Assembly: GCF_029815055.1 (NCBI RefSeq)
Contig: NZ_JAPPWA010000002.1
Location: 1,784,964 to 1,848,963 of the forward strand
From: Ignatzschineria sp. RMDPL8A
GTDB taxonomy: Bacteria; Pseudomonadota; Gammaproteobacteria; Cardiobacteriales; Wohlfahrtiimonadaceae
Length of the DNA: 64,000 nucleotides
Reading direction: 5' to 3'
The notes below the pieces were generated by a model. The model was given only the letters and a program-made list of their open reading frames with translations, did not search any database and had not been told where the DNA came from. The position numbers and the translations under genes are program-made. Every line of letters begins with the position of its first letter. Position 1 is the first letter of the stretch. Below, piece by piece: positions 1 to 9,968 of this stretch.

Positions 1-798
1 TGTACTTTCAAAGGTGTAATCGAGCGTTTCAGCATTAAAATCTGAACTCAGCGCGAGACTCTCAACACTAAAATCAACAAAATCGGGCGATTCTTGAATG
101 TTAACACCGCTCATTTTCGAGACGCGGAAGCCTAAATTCACCCCATTCCAGTTGTGCAGACTGGTTTTTAATTCACTATAGGGTTTGCTATAAGTGACAT
201 TGCGCTCAAGGCTTAATTCACCAAAACGAAGCAGCGCGACCGGAATCGTATCAAATTCACCATCGGTGCGATTTTCATAATTTTTTGCGGTGATCGTGTG
301 GTTTACATCTTTAAAATAGTGCGTTGCTCCAAAGTGATTTTTGCTTGGCGTTAACATGCCCGTCACGCTGTGTGGCGGTAACAGATCCACCTCGCCAATG
401 AGCCCGCCATCTTGATGCACTTCTGCAATAAAATCCGCTTGCGCATCAAAATTAATTAATCCTGCTGCATCGGCAAACGTCACGTGCCCGGCTTCGCGAT
501 TTTTAAAAATGATGGTATTTCCTGCATCATCGACCACAAACGGAACACTTGAAGAGAGCGCATACTCCGCCCCCTCTTCCGTTTCAAGAAAATGGGTATA
601 GCCGTGTGCCACATCGAAAAAGTTATCGAGCACTGAAATCCCGGAGGTTTTCACCGCAAGATAATCCTCTTTAAGGGTGGCTTTATTGGCCTCTGTTAAT
701 GACACGGTTGGCCCACTCTCCGAGGCGGAGAAGATATTCCCCATCACCACGGTAATCGTAATAAATAGTGCGGAATATCCGAAAATTTTCTTACCCAT
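1..798 (-). CDS. Truncated secreted protein of unknown function (C-terminus outside window)
   Basis: An open frame of 266 codons runs from an ATG at 796-798 to the window edge without a stop, so the C-terminus lies before position 1. The N-terminus (MGKKIFGYSALFITITVVMG) is a probable signal peptide, so the product is likely exported. The rest is rich in beta-type and acidic segments with no catalytic motif I recognise. A segment reading FGELSLERN resembles the LGSLSLEGF segment of the next gene upstream in transcription (962-2527). The two could be paralogues, perhaps of the YdgA/DUF945 type, but that is a guess from texture. Only a weak AGGG precedes the start. Confidence 0.6.
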   Translation of the reverse strand, partial: MGKKIFGYSALFITITVVMGNIFSASESGPTVSLTEANKATLKEDYLAVKTSGISVLDNFFDVAHGYTHFLETEEGAEYALSSSVPFVVDDAGNTIIFKNREAGHVTFADAAGLINFDAQADFIAEVHQDGGLIGEVDLLPPHSVTGMLTPSKNHFGATHYFKDVNHTITAKNYENRTDGEFDTIPVALLRFGELSLERNVTYSKPYSELKTSLHNWNGVNLGFRVSKMSGVNIQESPDFVDFSVESLALSSDFNAETLDYTFEST

Positions 799-961
799 AA
801 TCTACCCTTTTTATGATTTTTTAAATCCCGTTTGAGATCAGCTTTTAGAACTTAAAGTCGTGCTGAAAACGATTTTTCAACTGATTCATTTGTTTAAATA
901 CGTGCCCTTACTATATACAAAATCGGGCTTTTTTGCTGTAAAAATTGATCCATTTAATTGA

Positions 962-2527
962 TCATTGACGATTAAATGCGCGCATTAATTGCTCTGTCGT
1001 AATCGTTTCATTCCCGATGCGCCATCGGTTCTCATCGTAATGCCACATCAAACTCACCTCATCGGCGCTCCAATTCATATAGCGTGCAAGCTCGGGCTCG
1101 GTAAGCATAAAGGTCATCATCGCCGCCTCAATTAAGTTTTGCGTCACGGCTTCCCACGAGGCAAGCATTTCATCCTCTTCAAAGAGCCGTAATAGCTGAT
1201 CTTTCTGCGCTTCTAAATAGAGAACCGGCAGGACAATTTCGATCGTCGCTTCATCGATATAACGATCCCACCACATCGAAAACGATTCCTCTTTAAGTAG
1301 AAGCTCAAACCCCGCAGGATCGGCTAAGCGCTCGGTCAACTCTTCACTGACGTTCACCATAAAGTCCACGGTGAACATCGCATGATTGATTACCCGATTC
1401 TCAAAATGGAAATTGATCTGCGTATCTCCCTGCACAAGCTCACTGAGCGGCTTTAAAAAGGGCATCGGCAATAACGACTCAAGGGAAAAGCTCGTAAAAA
1501 TATCGGGGCGTTGCCAAGTTGTTTTGACCCACTCTTTTAAGGCTTTTGTAGTGGGTTCCAATGCGACGCTGTGCATGTTTTCAACCTGAAGCCCAAGCTC
1601 AATCACCCCTAAATTGACATTAAGATGCGGCTTTTTCGCAAGGGAAAGGTAGAGATCATCCACCGATAGATGGGCACTTAGATAAAAAGGCTCATCGTCA
1701 CTCTCTTCAGCATCAAGGCCCGATAAAATATGGCTAAATTCAATGTTTTTCTGCCGATCTTTAATTAAAAGAGAATCAACCATCAGCGATGAGCGATATT
1801 GTTGCGTCTCATAATCGAAAAATGCCTCGCCGAGCAATTGATTGACCGTAACCCGCTTTTCATTTTTCTGATCTTGATTGAGCACCCATGTAAGCGTATT
1901 CCAACCCGCCGCGCCATGACGTAGGCGAAGCTCGGTAAACTCAGGGGTAAATTTAAAAAGACGCTCTAAACGAAACCCTTCGAGCGATAGCGAACCAAGC
2001 GATTGATCATGATAATGCAGCGCCATCTCACTTTTTTGTGGCTGAATAACCTCATGCTTCCACTCAAAAAACTCTTTACGCACAATCTCACGATTTTTTA
2101 ACCCTTCCACAAGGGGAATTGTATCTCGCGTTTGATCGGTACAGACAAGGGAAAAGGTGAGCGCGCCCTCACTTTCTGTTTCACTTCGCGCATGGCGATA
2201 CGCCTCCACATTAACGCGATTACTCCGCGAGGCTTCAAGGCAATGGCACATGCCTAGAAATGGAAAATAGAGTGAAGATTTTAATTGGTAATCGAGATAA
2301 AAATGCGGTTTATCGGCGGATTCAGTCAAACTTGGGGCAATCATCACCTCATCACTTCCCATAAAGGGCGAGAAATTTTTCGCCTCAATGGCGTAGAGCA
2401 TGCGGTGCATCTCCTCCTCAAACAGCCCGCGATTATCCGGCCGCGAAATCTCTGCCTCCGCCATGGGAATCAATCCAAGCAGACTAAAAACCAAGAGAGC
2501 GCGCAACATCAGGGGGCGCTTAGGCAT
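962..2527 (-). CDS. Secreted protein of unknown function, possibly YdgA/DUF945-like
   Basis: This is a 521-residue protein with a signal peptide (residues 1-25, ending MAEAE) and no further membrane span. The start is firm: an AAGGAG ribosome site lies 7 nt ahead of the ATG. The body has repeated patterns of the kind LGSLSLEG, VDSLLI and LSVDDLYLSL, which recall the long beta-helical YdgA/DUF945 periplasmic proteins. I cannot confirm that family. It follows dusA on the same strand with a 57-nt gap and no visible terminator, so the two may be cotranscribed. The neighbouring partial gene looks like a relative. Confidence 0.75.
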   Translation of the reverse strand: MPKRPLMLRALLVFSLLGLIPMAEAEISRPDNRGLFEEEMHRMLYAIEAKNFSPFMGSDEVMIAPSLTESADKPHFYLDYQLKSSLYFPFLGMCHCLEASRSNRVNVEAYRHARSETESEGALTFSLVCTDQTRDTIPLVEGLKNREIVRKEFFEWKHEVIQPQKSEMALHYHDQSLGSLSLEGFRLERLFKFTPEFTELRLRHGAAGWNTLTWVLNQDQKNEKRVTVNQLLGEAFFDYETQQYRSSLMVDSLLIKDRQKNIEFSHILSGLDAEESDDEPFYLSAHLSVDDLYLSLAKKPHLNVNLGVIELGLQVENMHSVALEPTTKALKEWVKTTWQRPDIFTSFSLESLLPMPFLKPLSELVQGDTQINFHFENRVINHAMFTVDFMVNVSEELTERLADPAGFELLLKEESFSMWWDRYIDEATIEIVLPVLYLEAQKDQLLRLFEEDEMLASWEAVTQNLIEAAMMTFMLTEPELARYMNWSADEVSLMWHYDENRWRIGNETITTEQLMRAFNRQ

Positions 2528-2584
2528 TGTATTCTCCTTTTGAGTGGTGTGCAGACATATGATATCTCTTCGCGTTAATGAGGT

Positions 2585-3598
2585 TTATGCGGACTCCATC
2601 GCTTTATAAGCATCCATTAGCGTGTTAAAAGAGGCTCCCTCTAAATGGATATGCTCACTGACGTAACGGCGGAAAATACGGCTCCGCGGAATACCATGGA
2701 ACAGCCCGAGCATATGGCGCGCGATATGATTGAGCCGACCGCCTTTTTCTAGGTGACGATTAATATAATCCTTCATCGCCAGCAAAACCTCAAATCGGCT
2801 TAAGATCTCATGATCATCGGCAAAAATCTCACGATCCACCGACGCCATCATATAAGGATCATGATAGACCGCACGGCCAAGCATCACCCCATCAACATGA
2901 TTAAGGTGCACTTTAGACGCATCTAAATCGGGAATCCCACCATTAATCGCAATTGTGAGCTCAGGATATTTTTCTTTCATCGCATAGACGCGCTCATAAT
3001 TTAACGGCGGAATATCGCGATTTTCCTTCGGCGACAATCCCGAAAGCCACGCTTTACGCGCATGCAAAATAAATGTTGTGCAACCGGCGGCTGAAATTGT
3101 TTGAATAAATTGATCGAGAAACTCAAAGGACTCCTCATCATCAATGCCGATCCGCGCTTTAATCGTTACCGGCACCGAAACGGCATCCGCCATCGCACTA
3201 TAACATTCTGCAACGAGCTCAGGCTCAGTCATTAAACAAGCCCCGAAACGTCCTTTTTGCACACGATCTGACGGACAGCCACAGTTAAGATTAATTTCAC
3301 TATAACCATACCCCTCCCCAATTTTCGCCGATTCTTTGAGATCAGCGGGATCTGAGCCCCCTAATTGGAGCGCTACCGGGCCTTCCTCTTCAAAATAGAG
3401 ATGGCGATCCCGATCCCCGTGAATAATCGCGCCGGTCGTGACCATTTCAGAATAGAGGAGCGCGTGTTTACTCATCACCCGATAAAAATAACGGCAATGA
3501 CGATCGGTCCAATCGAGCATCGGCGCAACGCTAAATTTCGGATAGGGGTGAGTCACAGAATAAGTAGTATGGGGGCGTGTTTCGGTCATGGCATCCAT
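2585..3598 (-). CDS. dusA: tRNA-dihydrouridine(20/20a) synthase DusA
   Basis: DusA is an FMN-dependent enzyme that reduces U20/U20a in the tRNA D-loop. The 337-residue length fits the family. Visible signatures are the N-terminal SVAPMLDWTDRHCRYFYR, which belongs to the FMN barrel, and INLNCGCPSDRVQKGRFGAC, which holds the conserved catalytic Cys loop. Other family motifs are VTIKARIGID and FILHARKAWLSGLSPKENR. Two in-frame ATGs (3596-3598 and 3587-3589) are possible starts; neither has a strong Shine-Dalgarno site. The gene begins only about 28 nt after the rpoD terminator, so its promoter must overlap that hairpin or it depends on read-through. Confidence 0.95.
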   Translation of the reverse strand: MDAMTETRPHTTYSVTHPYPKFSVAPMLDWTDRHCRYFYRVMSKHALLYSEMVTTGAIIHGDRDRHLYFEEEGPVALQLGGSDPADLKESAKIGEGYGYSEINLNCGCPSDRVQKGRFGACLMTEPELVAECYSAMADAVSVPVTIKARIGIDDEESFEFLDQFIQTISAAGCTTFILHARKAWLSGLSPKENRDIPPLNYERVYAMKEKYPELTIAINGGIPDLDASKVHLNHVDGVMLGRAVYHDPYMMASVDREIFADDHEILSRFEVLLAMKDYINRHLEKGGRLNHIARHMLGLFHGIPRSRIFRRYVSEHIHLEGASFNTLMDAYKAMESA

Positions 3599-3625
3599 GC
3601 AAAAAGCTAATTATTAATGGGCAAT

Positions 3626-3653
3626 AAAAAATATCCCCTCGTCGGAGGGGATA
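3626..3653 (-). terminator. rpoD terminator
   Basis: A perfect 9-bp stem (TATCCCCTC / GAGGGGATA, loop GTCG) is followed on the minus strand by a run of six T. It lies 100 nt after the rpoD stop codon and just before dusA. Confidence 0.9.
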
Positions 3654-3752
3654 CTATTATTTCACAAGCTGATTCCGATATTCAAATCGGGGCGAGATTT
3701 AATCTCAATCCGCTCGCACTGTTTTTAGTTAACGATTCGTTAACGGTCCGAA

Positions 3753-5555
3753 TTAATCCGTTTCAAGGAAGCTTCTTAAACTCTCAGAACGGTTTGGATG
3801 ACGAAGTTTGCGTAATGCTTTCGCTTCAATCTGACGAATCCGCTCACGGGTTACGTCAAACTGTTTACCAACCTCTTCAAGAGTATGGTCTGTATTCATA
3901 TCAATACCAAAACGCATTCTTAAGACTTTCGCTTCACGAGCCGTTAAGGTTGAAAGCACATCACGCGTTGCCGCATTTAAGCCCTCATCCGTTGCAGAAT
4001 CAATTGGCGAAACCGCGTAAACGTCTTCAATAAAGTCGCCTAAGCTTGAGTCTTCATCATCGCCGACAGGGGTTTCCATTGACACCGGTTCGCGAGCAAT
4101 TTTAAGTACTTTACGAACGCGATCTTCAGGTTCACCCATCTCTTTTGCGATCTCTTCTGGCGTTGGATCACGGCCGAGTTCTTGAAGTAACTGACGTGAA
4201 ATACGATTCAGTTTATTGATCGTTTCGATCATGTGAACCGGAATACGGATCGTACGCGCTTGGTCCGCAATCGAGCGGGTAATCGCTTGACGAATCCACC
4301 AGGTTGCGTAGGTTGAGAATTTATAACCACGGCGATATTCAAATTTATCCACCGCTTTCATCAGACCAATGTTTCCTTCTTGGATTAGGTCTAAGAATTG
4401 TAGGCCACGATTGGTATATTTTTTCGCAATCGAAATCACAAGACGTAAGTTGGCTTCGATCATTTCACGTTTTGCACGGCGTGCTTTCGCTTCACCGATC
4501 GAGATTTGACGGTTGATCTCTTTAATCTCATAGATGGTGAGATCAGTCTCTTCTTCGATCTGTTTTAAGCGCTCTTGATAGTCGTAAATACGATCTTTAT
4601 GCTCTAATAACCCCTCAACATATTTCGCTTTGCGTTTGAAAAGATCCTCTTCAAACACAGCCTTATCGGCTTCATGACGCGGGAATACTTTTAAGAATTC
4701 GCGACGTGGCATCTTTGCAAGATTCACACAGATATGCATGATGCGACGCTCTTTCGGGCGAATGCGCTCAATACAATCATGAAGCAGTGCATACATCTCT
4801 TCTTGAATTTTTGGGGAAAGCTGAAATTCTAGGAATTGATCACGAAGTTCACCGCGTAACGCACCGATCTCTTTTAACTTATCTTCATTGCCTTTTAATT
4901 TGGCGATTTTGTCAACGGTCTTTTTAAGTTCTTTGACTTTTTCTGCAAAAAGTTCTGGATCGGGGCCATCGCCATTATCGACCACTTCCACCTCTTCATC
5001 ATCTTTTTCCTCATCTTCTAAAAAGAAGCTAGGATCGATAAATCCGGTAGCAATATCGGTTAAGCGACCTTCGTTTTTAACGGTCTCTTCATAGGTATTA
5101 ATTAAGTGATAAGACGCTGGCAAATAGAGGGCTAACGAGCTTAACGCTTCACGCAGACCGTCTTCGATTCGGATGGCAATCGCTTTCTCTTCTTCACGCG
5201 TTAAGAGGTCTACTGTCCCCATTTCACGCATGTACATACGGACCGGGTCCGTGGTGCGTCCAATCTCTTCGTTATCGATGTTTGCGAGCACTTCAGCCGC
5301 TTCTTCTACCGCATCGTCGTCGGAATCTACCGACTCACTCAGCATTAAGGTATCTTCGTCTGGTGTTTCTTCATGAACGGGAATTCCCATATCGGCGATC
5401 ATGCCAATAATGTTTTCGACCTGTTCAGGATCAACAATCTCTTTAGGGAGATGGTCATTCACCTCAGCATAGGTCAGGTAACCTTGGTCCTTACCATGTG
5501 CGATCAATTTCTTGATCTGCTCCTGCTGCTTTTTAATATTTGGCTGATTACTCAT
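3753..5555 (-). CDS. rpoD: RNA polymerase primary sigma factor RpoD (sigma-70)
   Basis: The housekeeping sigma factor is 600 residues long, close to E. coli RpoD (613). Region 1.1 occupies about residues 1-80, followed by region 1.2 ([11 protein letters not shown], about 103-113) and the acidic non-conserved region with [19 protein letters not shown]. Region 2 carries [16 protein letters not shown] and the -10 recognition helix [12 protein letters not shown]. Region 4.2 carries [20 protein letters not shown], with the standard -35 contact residues. An extended -10 promoter is seen upstream and a strong terminator downstream. The Shine-Dalgarno site is weak (GAGGG, too far from the ATG). The adjacent gene on the same strand is a second sigma factor. 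Confidence 0.98.
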   Translation of the reverse strand: MSNQPNIKKQQEQIKKLIAHGKDQGYLTYAEVNDHLPKEIVDPEQVENIIGMIADMGIPVHEETPDEDTLMLSESVDSDDDAVEEAAEVLANIDNEEIGRTTDPVRMYMREMGTVDLLTREEEKAIAIRIEDGLREALSSLALYLPASYHLINTYEETVKNEGRLTDIATGFIDPSFFLEDEEKDDEEVEVVDNGDGPDPELFAEKVKELKKTVDKIAKLKGNEDKLKEIGALRGELRDQFLEFQLSPKIQEEMYALLHDCIERIRPKERRIMHICVNLAKMPRREFLKVFPRHEADKAVFEEDLFKRKAKYVEGLLEHKDRIYDYQERLKQIEEETDLTIYEIKEINRQISIGEAKARRAKREMIEANLRLVISIAKKYTNRGLQFLDLIQEGNIGLMKAVDKFEYRRGYKFSTYATWWIRQAITRSIADQARTIRIPVHMIETINKLNRISRQLLQELGRDPTPEEIAKEMGEPEDRVRKVLKIAREPVSMETPVGDDEDSSLGDFIEDVYAVSPIDSATDEGLNAATRDVLSTLTAREAKVLRMRFGIDMNTDHTLEEVGKQFDVTRERIRQIEAKALRKLRHPNRSESLRSFLETD

Positions 5556-5613
5556 AATTATCGAATGGCACCCTCAATCTTAAAGAATCAAATGAAAATA
5601 TCTCAAACCATCA

Positions 5614-5622
5614 ATTATAGCA
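5614..5622 (-). promoter_or_regulatory. Extended -10 promoter of rpoD
   Basis: On the minus strand the sequence reads TGCTATAAT, a consensus TGnTATAAT element, about 60 nt before the rpoD start codon. No good -35 hexamer is visible, as expected for extended -10 promoters. Confidence 0.6.
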
Positions 5623-5656
5623 TAGTTTGTCTGCTTTTTCTTTTTTCAGCGTGAAA

Positions 5657-5697
5657 AGGCCTTCAAGATAGTACATTTCCGTACTACCCGAAAGCCT
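5657..5697 (-). terminator. Probable terminator after the rpoS-like gene
   Basis: An imperfect hairpin with inner stem GTAGTAC/GTACTAT and outer AGGCTTTC pairing lies between the second sigma gene and rpoD. It is followed by TTTTC on the minus strand. It is weaker than the other terminators in the window. Confidence 0.45.
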
Positions 5698-5724
5698 CTG
5701 TGTAGAATAACGTGATTTTTAAAA

Positions 5725-6693
5725 TTACGCAATGAGCTCGTCGTAGATATCCTCTTCATCACGCAGAATCACTTTGAGTCGTTTAAGGGCGTTGATCTGG
5801 ATCTTACGGACTTTGTCCCGGGAGATTCCCAGCGCTTCGGCGGTTTGATCGAGCGTGTGCTTGTCATAGCCGTGAATACCAAAACGCATCTCAATGACGC
5901 TACGCGCAATCTCTTCAAGCTGCGAGAGCCCTTCAGAGAGAGCACCGTATAAATTCACCTCAGCCATCTGATTGAGCGACTGTTCAACGCTTCGATCCGA
6001 TTCCAAAAAGTCGTGGAACGAACCGCTATCATCGGTAATTTCCGCATCCAAAGAAAGCGTAGATTCATTGACTTTCATCAGGTTAACTACATCTTCTTCC
6101 GATTTATTGAGCGCCTCGGCCACCTCTTCAAGGGTTGCCTCACGATTGAGTTTGGCGCTTAATTCATGCTTGGTTTTAAGTTGAGAGTTGATCTCTTTAT
6201 TAATATGAATCGGCAGACGAATGGTACGGCCAGTATTCATAATCGCACGCTCAATGTAGTGACGAATCCACCACACGGCATAGGTCGAAAAGCGATACCC
6301 TTTTTCAGGTTCAAATTTTCCGATCGCATGGATTAACCCAAAATTCCCCTCTGAAATCAGATCAAGGAAATCAAGACCGCGTCCTTCATAGTTACGCGCC
6401 ACGTTAATCACCAGGCGAAGATTGCTCTCAATCATTGTGTCGATCGCAACTTGTTCCCCTTTTTTCGCGCGGATGGTCATCTCTAACTCCTCTTCAGGGG
6501 TTAGAAGATCGTATTCGCCAATCTCCGCAAAATAAGTCGATAAGATATTTTCTCGATTCTCGTAAGGGTTTTTAGTTGTCGATAAAATTTCTTCAAACTC
6601 ATTCTCCTCAGAGAGGATCTTTTCTTCCGAAACGTCCCCTTTAAGGCTAATTTTACGAACATTAACACTGTGATTTGAGTATGATTTTTTCAT
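5725..6693 (-). CDS. rpoS: RpoS-like group 2 sigma factor
   Basis: This 322-residue sigma-70 family protein lacks region 1.1. Region 2 reads [22 protein letters not shown] followed by [13 protein letters not shown] and [14 protein letters not shown]. That is the RpoS pattern ([23 protein letters not shown] in E. coli, from memory), not the RpoH one. I chose the ATG at 6691-6693 because AAGGA lies 8 nt upstream; the longer frame starts with a TTG lacking a ribosome site. Region 4.2 reads [16 protein letters not shown]. Relative to RpoD (TRERIRQIE) the Q is K and the E is D, which may shift -35 preference. It probably runs the stationary or general stress regulon, although placement next to rpoD rather than nlpD is unusual. 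Confidence 0.8.
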   Translation of the reverse strand: [322 protein letters not shown]

Positions 6694-6910
6694 CGCTTTA
6701 TCCTTATAAATCAATAAAGTGTAACCACTCAATCTAATCTGATCGGATTACTCCGCTTCGCTATAAAAACTAAATAATTGATTTATCAGATTAAGTGTTG
6801 AGTCATACTATAAACGTAAATGACTCACACATTAAATTAAAATTAATTAATAGTTCATTTTAAAACATTTATAAGACTAAAGTAATGTAAATTACAATAA
6901 AGTCAAGCGA

Positions 6911-8080
6911 CTAGAGGTTAAAAATCTCTTTTAAACTATTGATTGCACGGACTAATCGGACCTTTGGCGCCGCGAAATTTAATCGAACGCAACTACCGCT
7001 TGCACCAAATGGTCGACCATCGCTCAAGGCGACGTTATGTTCGAGTAAAATCTCATAAGCGTTATCTTTCAATTTTGTATCGGAAAAATCAAGCCACATT
7101 AAAAACGTCGATTCTGGGATCGTGTAACGCACCCCCGGCATATTTTTCAGTTCTTCTACTATGTAATCGCGATTCGCTTTGAGATATTTGCGCACCTCAA
7201 CGAGCCACTCATCACCATAATCAAAGGCCAATTCCATCCCTTTCATGCCGTAAATATTGGGATTTGGCACCATGCCCTGCATCGCTTTTAGGTATTCATT
7301 GCGAAGCGCTTCATTTTCAATAATGGCAAATCCGCCCGAAAGACCAGCAACGTTAAAGGTTTTACTTGGTGCAAAAAGGGTAATGGTATGCTCGCGCGAG
7401 GCATCGCTTGTCAGCGCATAAGGATAGTGACGCTGCCCCTCTAACGTGAGCTCGGCGTGAATCTCATCGGAAACCACCACAAGATCATTTTTAACGGCCA
7501 CACGCTCGATCGCATGACACTCTTCACCGGTAAAGATATGGCCCACCGGATTGTGCGGCTGGCACAGCATTAAAAGCTCGGTATTGTCATCGGGCATAAT
7601 CACCAGTCCATCGATATCAAGGCTATATTCCATCACCCGATCGTCATTTACCTCGCACGCAAGCGGGAGACGCTTACACTCGATATCGTGATTTTCCGCC
7701 ATCTGTAAAAAAGGAGGATAGACCGGCGTCATGGCAATGTAATTTGCAGAAGCATTCCGGCGACGGATCATATTTCCGGCGATATTAAAACCCACCACAA
7801 GGCCTGGCAATAACACGATCGATTCCGGTTTAATTTGCCAGTTGTAGAGCTGTTTCATGCGGTAGGTAATCGCATCGATCACCCGATCCGGACGCGCCTT
7901 ACCGTAGCCGTAGATCCCATTTTGAGAAATCCGCGTCAATCCCTCAATCACCGCCGGTGGCGCAGTAAAATCCATATCCGCAATCCAAAGAGGCGTCACC
8001 TCTTCCGCGTAACGGGTCCACTTTTCTGAGTTGTTATTACGGCGATTGTGCAGTTCATCAAAATTAAATGGGGTCGTCAT
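6911..8080 (-). CDS. PatB/MalY-type PLP aminotransferase (cystathionine beta-lyase)
   Basis: This 389-residue fold-type I PLP enzyme of the MalY/PatB group cleaves cystathionine or cysteine C-S bonds. Key features are LWIADMDFTAPP near the N-terminus, CQPHNPVGHIF (about 173-183), SDEIHAEL (204-211) and the Schiff-base Lys240 in FAPSKTFNVAGL. The length equals that of the family. The start at 8078-8080 has AAGGAGAG just upstream; a longer frame to 8128 lacks one. It stands alone between the rpoS-like gene and pepD, so there is no operon clue about its substrate. A dual role in methionine metabolism and regulation, as for MalY, cannot be judged here. Confidence 0.9.
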   Translation of the reverse strand: MTTPFNFDELHNRRNNNSEKWTRYAEEVTPLWIADMDFTAPPAVIEGLTRISQNGIYGYGKARPDRVIDAITYRMKQLYNWQIKPESIVLLPGLVVGFNIAGNMIRRRNASANYIAMTPVYPPFLQMAENHDIECKRLPLACEVNDDRVMEYSLDIDGLVIMPDDNTELLMLCQPHNPVGHIFTGEECHAIERVAVKNDLVVVSDEIHAELTLEGQRHYPYALTSDASREHTITLFAPSKTFNVAGLSGGFAIIENEALRNEYLKAMQGMVPNPNIYGMKGMELAFDYGDEWLVEVRKYLKANRDYIVEELKNMPGVRYTIPESTFLMWLDFSDTKLKDNAYEILLEHNVALSDGRPFGASGSCVRLNFAAPKVRLVRAINSLKEIFNL

Positions 8081-8292
8081 TGTCTCTCTCCTTACATGAA
8101 TATGTGCGTGCGTTAAAACACGCATCAAGATTCGTTATGTTCGTCGATATTAATGGGTTCACGCGCTTCGATCAATTAAAATTAATCCATATGAATGGGA
8201 ACCGATCGGGGGCGATTCTTATTTAAGTTGAGTGTATCAGCTCAGTGCCACGGGGGTAATATTTTTGTCAAAAAACGTGATAAAAATTGAAT

Positions 8293-8330
8293 AAAAAAGC
8301 CCTTCAATCGCGGCAAAACAATTGAAGAGC
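8293..8330 (-). terminator. pepD terminator
   Basis: On the minus strand a 10-bp stem GCTCTTCAAT/ATTGAAGGGC (one G-U pair) is followed by six T, directly after the pepD stop codon. Confidence 0.9.
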
Positions 8331-8352
8331 TCTGATTTACCCCGGTTACGCC

Positions 8353-9798
8353 TTATTTAAGATTCGCAAGCAAGGCTTTTAGCAGCGCATAAAATTTATC
8401 AACGCTCTCAATATTGACCTTTTCATCCGGGCTATGCGCACCGACGATATCCGGGCCAAAGCTCACCATCTGTAGATGAGGATATTGCTCCCCGATCAGA
8501 CCGGTTTCAAGCCCCGCGTGAATCACTTGAATTTGCAGCTCGTCATTAAAATTCTCGCGATAAGTCTCTTGTAATACCTGTAGCGGTTTTGAATCTAAAT
8601 TGGGTTCCCAAGCCGGATATTCCCCATCAAACTCGATCACAACATCGGCTAGATAAGCAAGGCTTTTCGCACGGCGTTTAATCACATCTAAACCGTTAGT
8701 ATTAAGCGAACGCGCAAGAAGGCCAACGTGCAGGCCATTTTCTTTATCAAGCTCAATCACCCCGATATTACAGCTCGTTTCCACCACTGGCAAAAGCGCC
8801 GATTGACGAATCGGGCCGTGGGGGAGAAGCGTTAAAAAGTCGAGAAGCGTCATCGTCATCTCTGTGTCGAGCGTATCGCTCATCGCGGTTTCATGCGCTT
8901 CAATTGTTACGCCCTCATCCACTTTGACAAAACGCTCTTTAAGACTCGCTTTCCACGCCTCAACTGCGGCTAAAAAAGCTTCTTTATGATTGGCGGTAAC
9001 TGCGATCACAGCTGTTGCGTCGCGGGTAATGGCATTACGTAGCTCGCCGCCCTTAAAGGAGACTAAACGAAGCGCGTATTCGTGTGAAAACTCCGTTAAA
9101 AATTCCGCTAGAAGCTGATTCGCGCTCCCGAGTCCTTTATGGATCTCAACGCCTGAGTGTCCGCCTTGTAGTCCAGAAATCGTCACTTCATAGAAAAGCC
9201 CTTGCACATCGCTGCGGTAATAATCAGCAAGCTCGCGATTCATCAGGATATCCACCCCGCCCGCACAGCCAACGCAACATTTGCCAAACTTCATGCTATC
9301 GAGGTTTAGGAGATAATCCGCATCCAATCCTTTCAGTTCAAGATTGCGCACTCCGCCCATGCCCGCTTCTTCGTCAACGGTGATTAGAATCTGCATCGGC
9401 CCGTGAACCGCGCTCTCATCTTCTAAAATCGCCATTCCCGCAGAAACGCCAATCCCGTTATCCGCGCCGAGAGTGGTATCGTTTGCACGAATCCAGCCAT
9501 CCTCTTCAATGAGTTCGATGGGGTCGGTATCAAAATTATGCGCACTCGTTGGGCGTTTTTGACAGACCATATCCATATGCCCTTGGATTACAATTTTCGG
9601 GGCATTTTCATAGCCTTTTGTGGCAGGTTTTGTAATAAGCACATTGCCGATCGCGTCTTCTTCAAACCCAAGTCCGTGGGTCTTTGCATACTCTCGATAA
9701 TAGGCGCGAATTGCCGCCTCCTTTTTCGATGCGCGTGGAATATCGTTCATTTTCTTAAAATGATGCCACAACAGATGCGTAGCGGGCTGACCAAACAT
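8353..9798 (-). CDS. pepD: Aminoacyl-histidine dipeptidase (Xaa-His dipeptidase, peptidase M20C)
   Basis: This cytosolic dinuclear zinc dipeptidase cleaves Xaa-His and other dipeptides such as carnosine and Cys-Gly. Its 481 residues match PepD. Metal and catalytic motifs are in place: GHMDMV (His74, Asp76), TLGADNGIG (Asp113), and DEEAGMGG with the general-base Glu143 and metal-binding Glu144. The C-terminal HAGLETG motif is also present. GGAG sits 6 nt before the ATG. It is monocistronic, with its own terminator, and divergent from the modA gene. Confidence 0.96.
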   Translation of the reverse strand: MFGQPATHLLWHHFKKMNDIPRASKKEAAIRAYYREYAKTHGLGFEEDAIGNVLITKPATKGYENAPKIVIQGHMDMVCQKRPTSAHNFDTDPIELIEEDGWIRANDTTLGADNGIGVSAGMAILEDESAVHGPMQILITVDEEAGMGGVRNLELKGLDADYLLNLDSMKFGKCCVGCAGGVDILMNRELADYYRSDVQGLFYEVTISGLQGGHSGVEIHKGLGSANQLLAEFLTEFSHEYALRLVSFKGGELRNAITRDATAVIAVTANHKEAFLAAVEAWKASLKERFVKVDEGVTIEAHETAMSDTLDTEMTMTLLDFLTLLPHGPIRQSALLPVVETSCNIGVIELDKENGLHVGLLARSLNTNGLDVIKRRAKSLAYLADVVIEFDGEYPAWEPNLDSKPLQVLQETYRENFNDELQIQVIHAGLETGLIGEQYPHLQMVSFGPDIVGAHSPDEKVNIESVDKFYALLKALLANLK

Positions 9799-9940
9799 AT
9801 TGGCTCCTTTTTCAATGTTGGCTAAAACAGATTTGATTCACATTTTTAACGCAAATCATAATTCCCTTTTACAATACACCAAGCGCTCTTAAATTTTTAG
9901 CGTTTTTTTGGGAAATTCCTCATAGCGCGATCGAAAAGAC

Positions 9941-9968
9941 TTTACCCTTCTTTGCAATTTGGTAGACT
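9941..9968 (+). promoter_or_regulatory. Candidate promoter of the first modA gene
   Basis: TTTACC (9941-9946) and TAGACT (9963-9968) are separated by 16 nt, about 50 nt ahead of modA. Both hexamers match the consensus only partly. A small AATCTA/TAGATT hairpin with a T run (9984-10003) lies between this site and the ribosome site. Confidence 0.3.
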
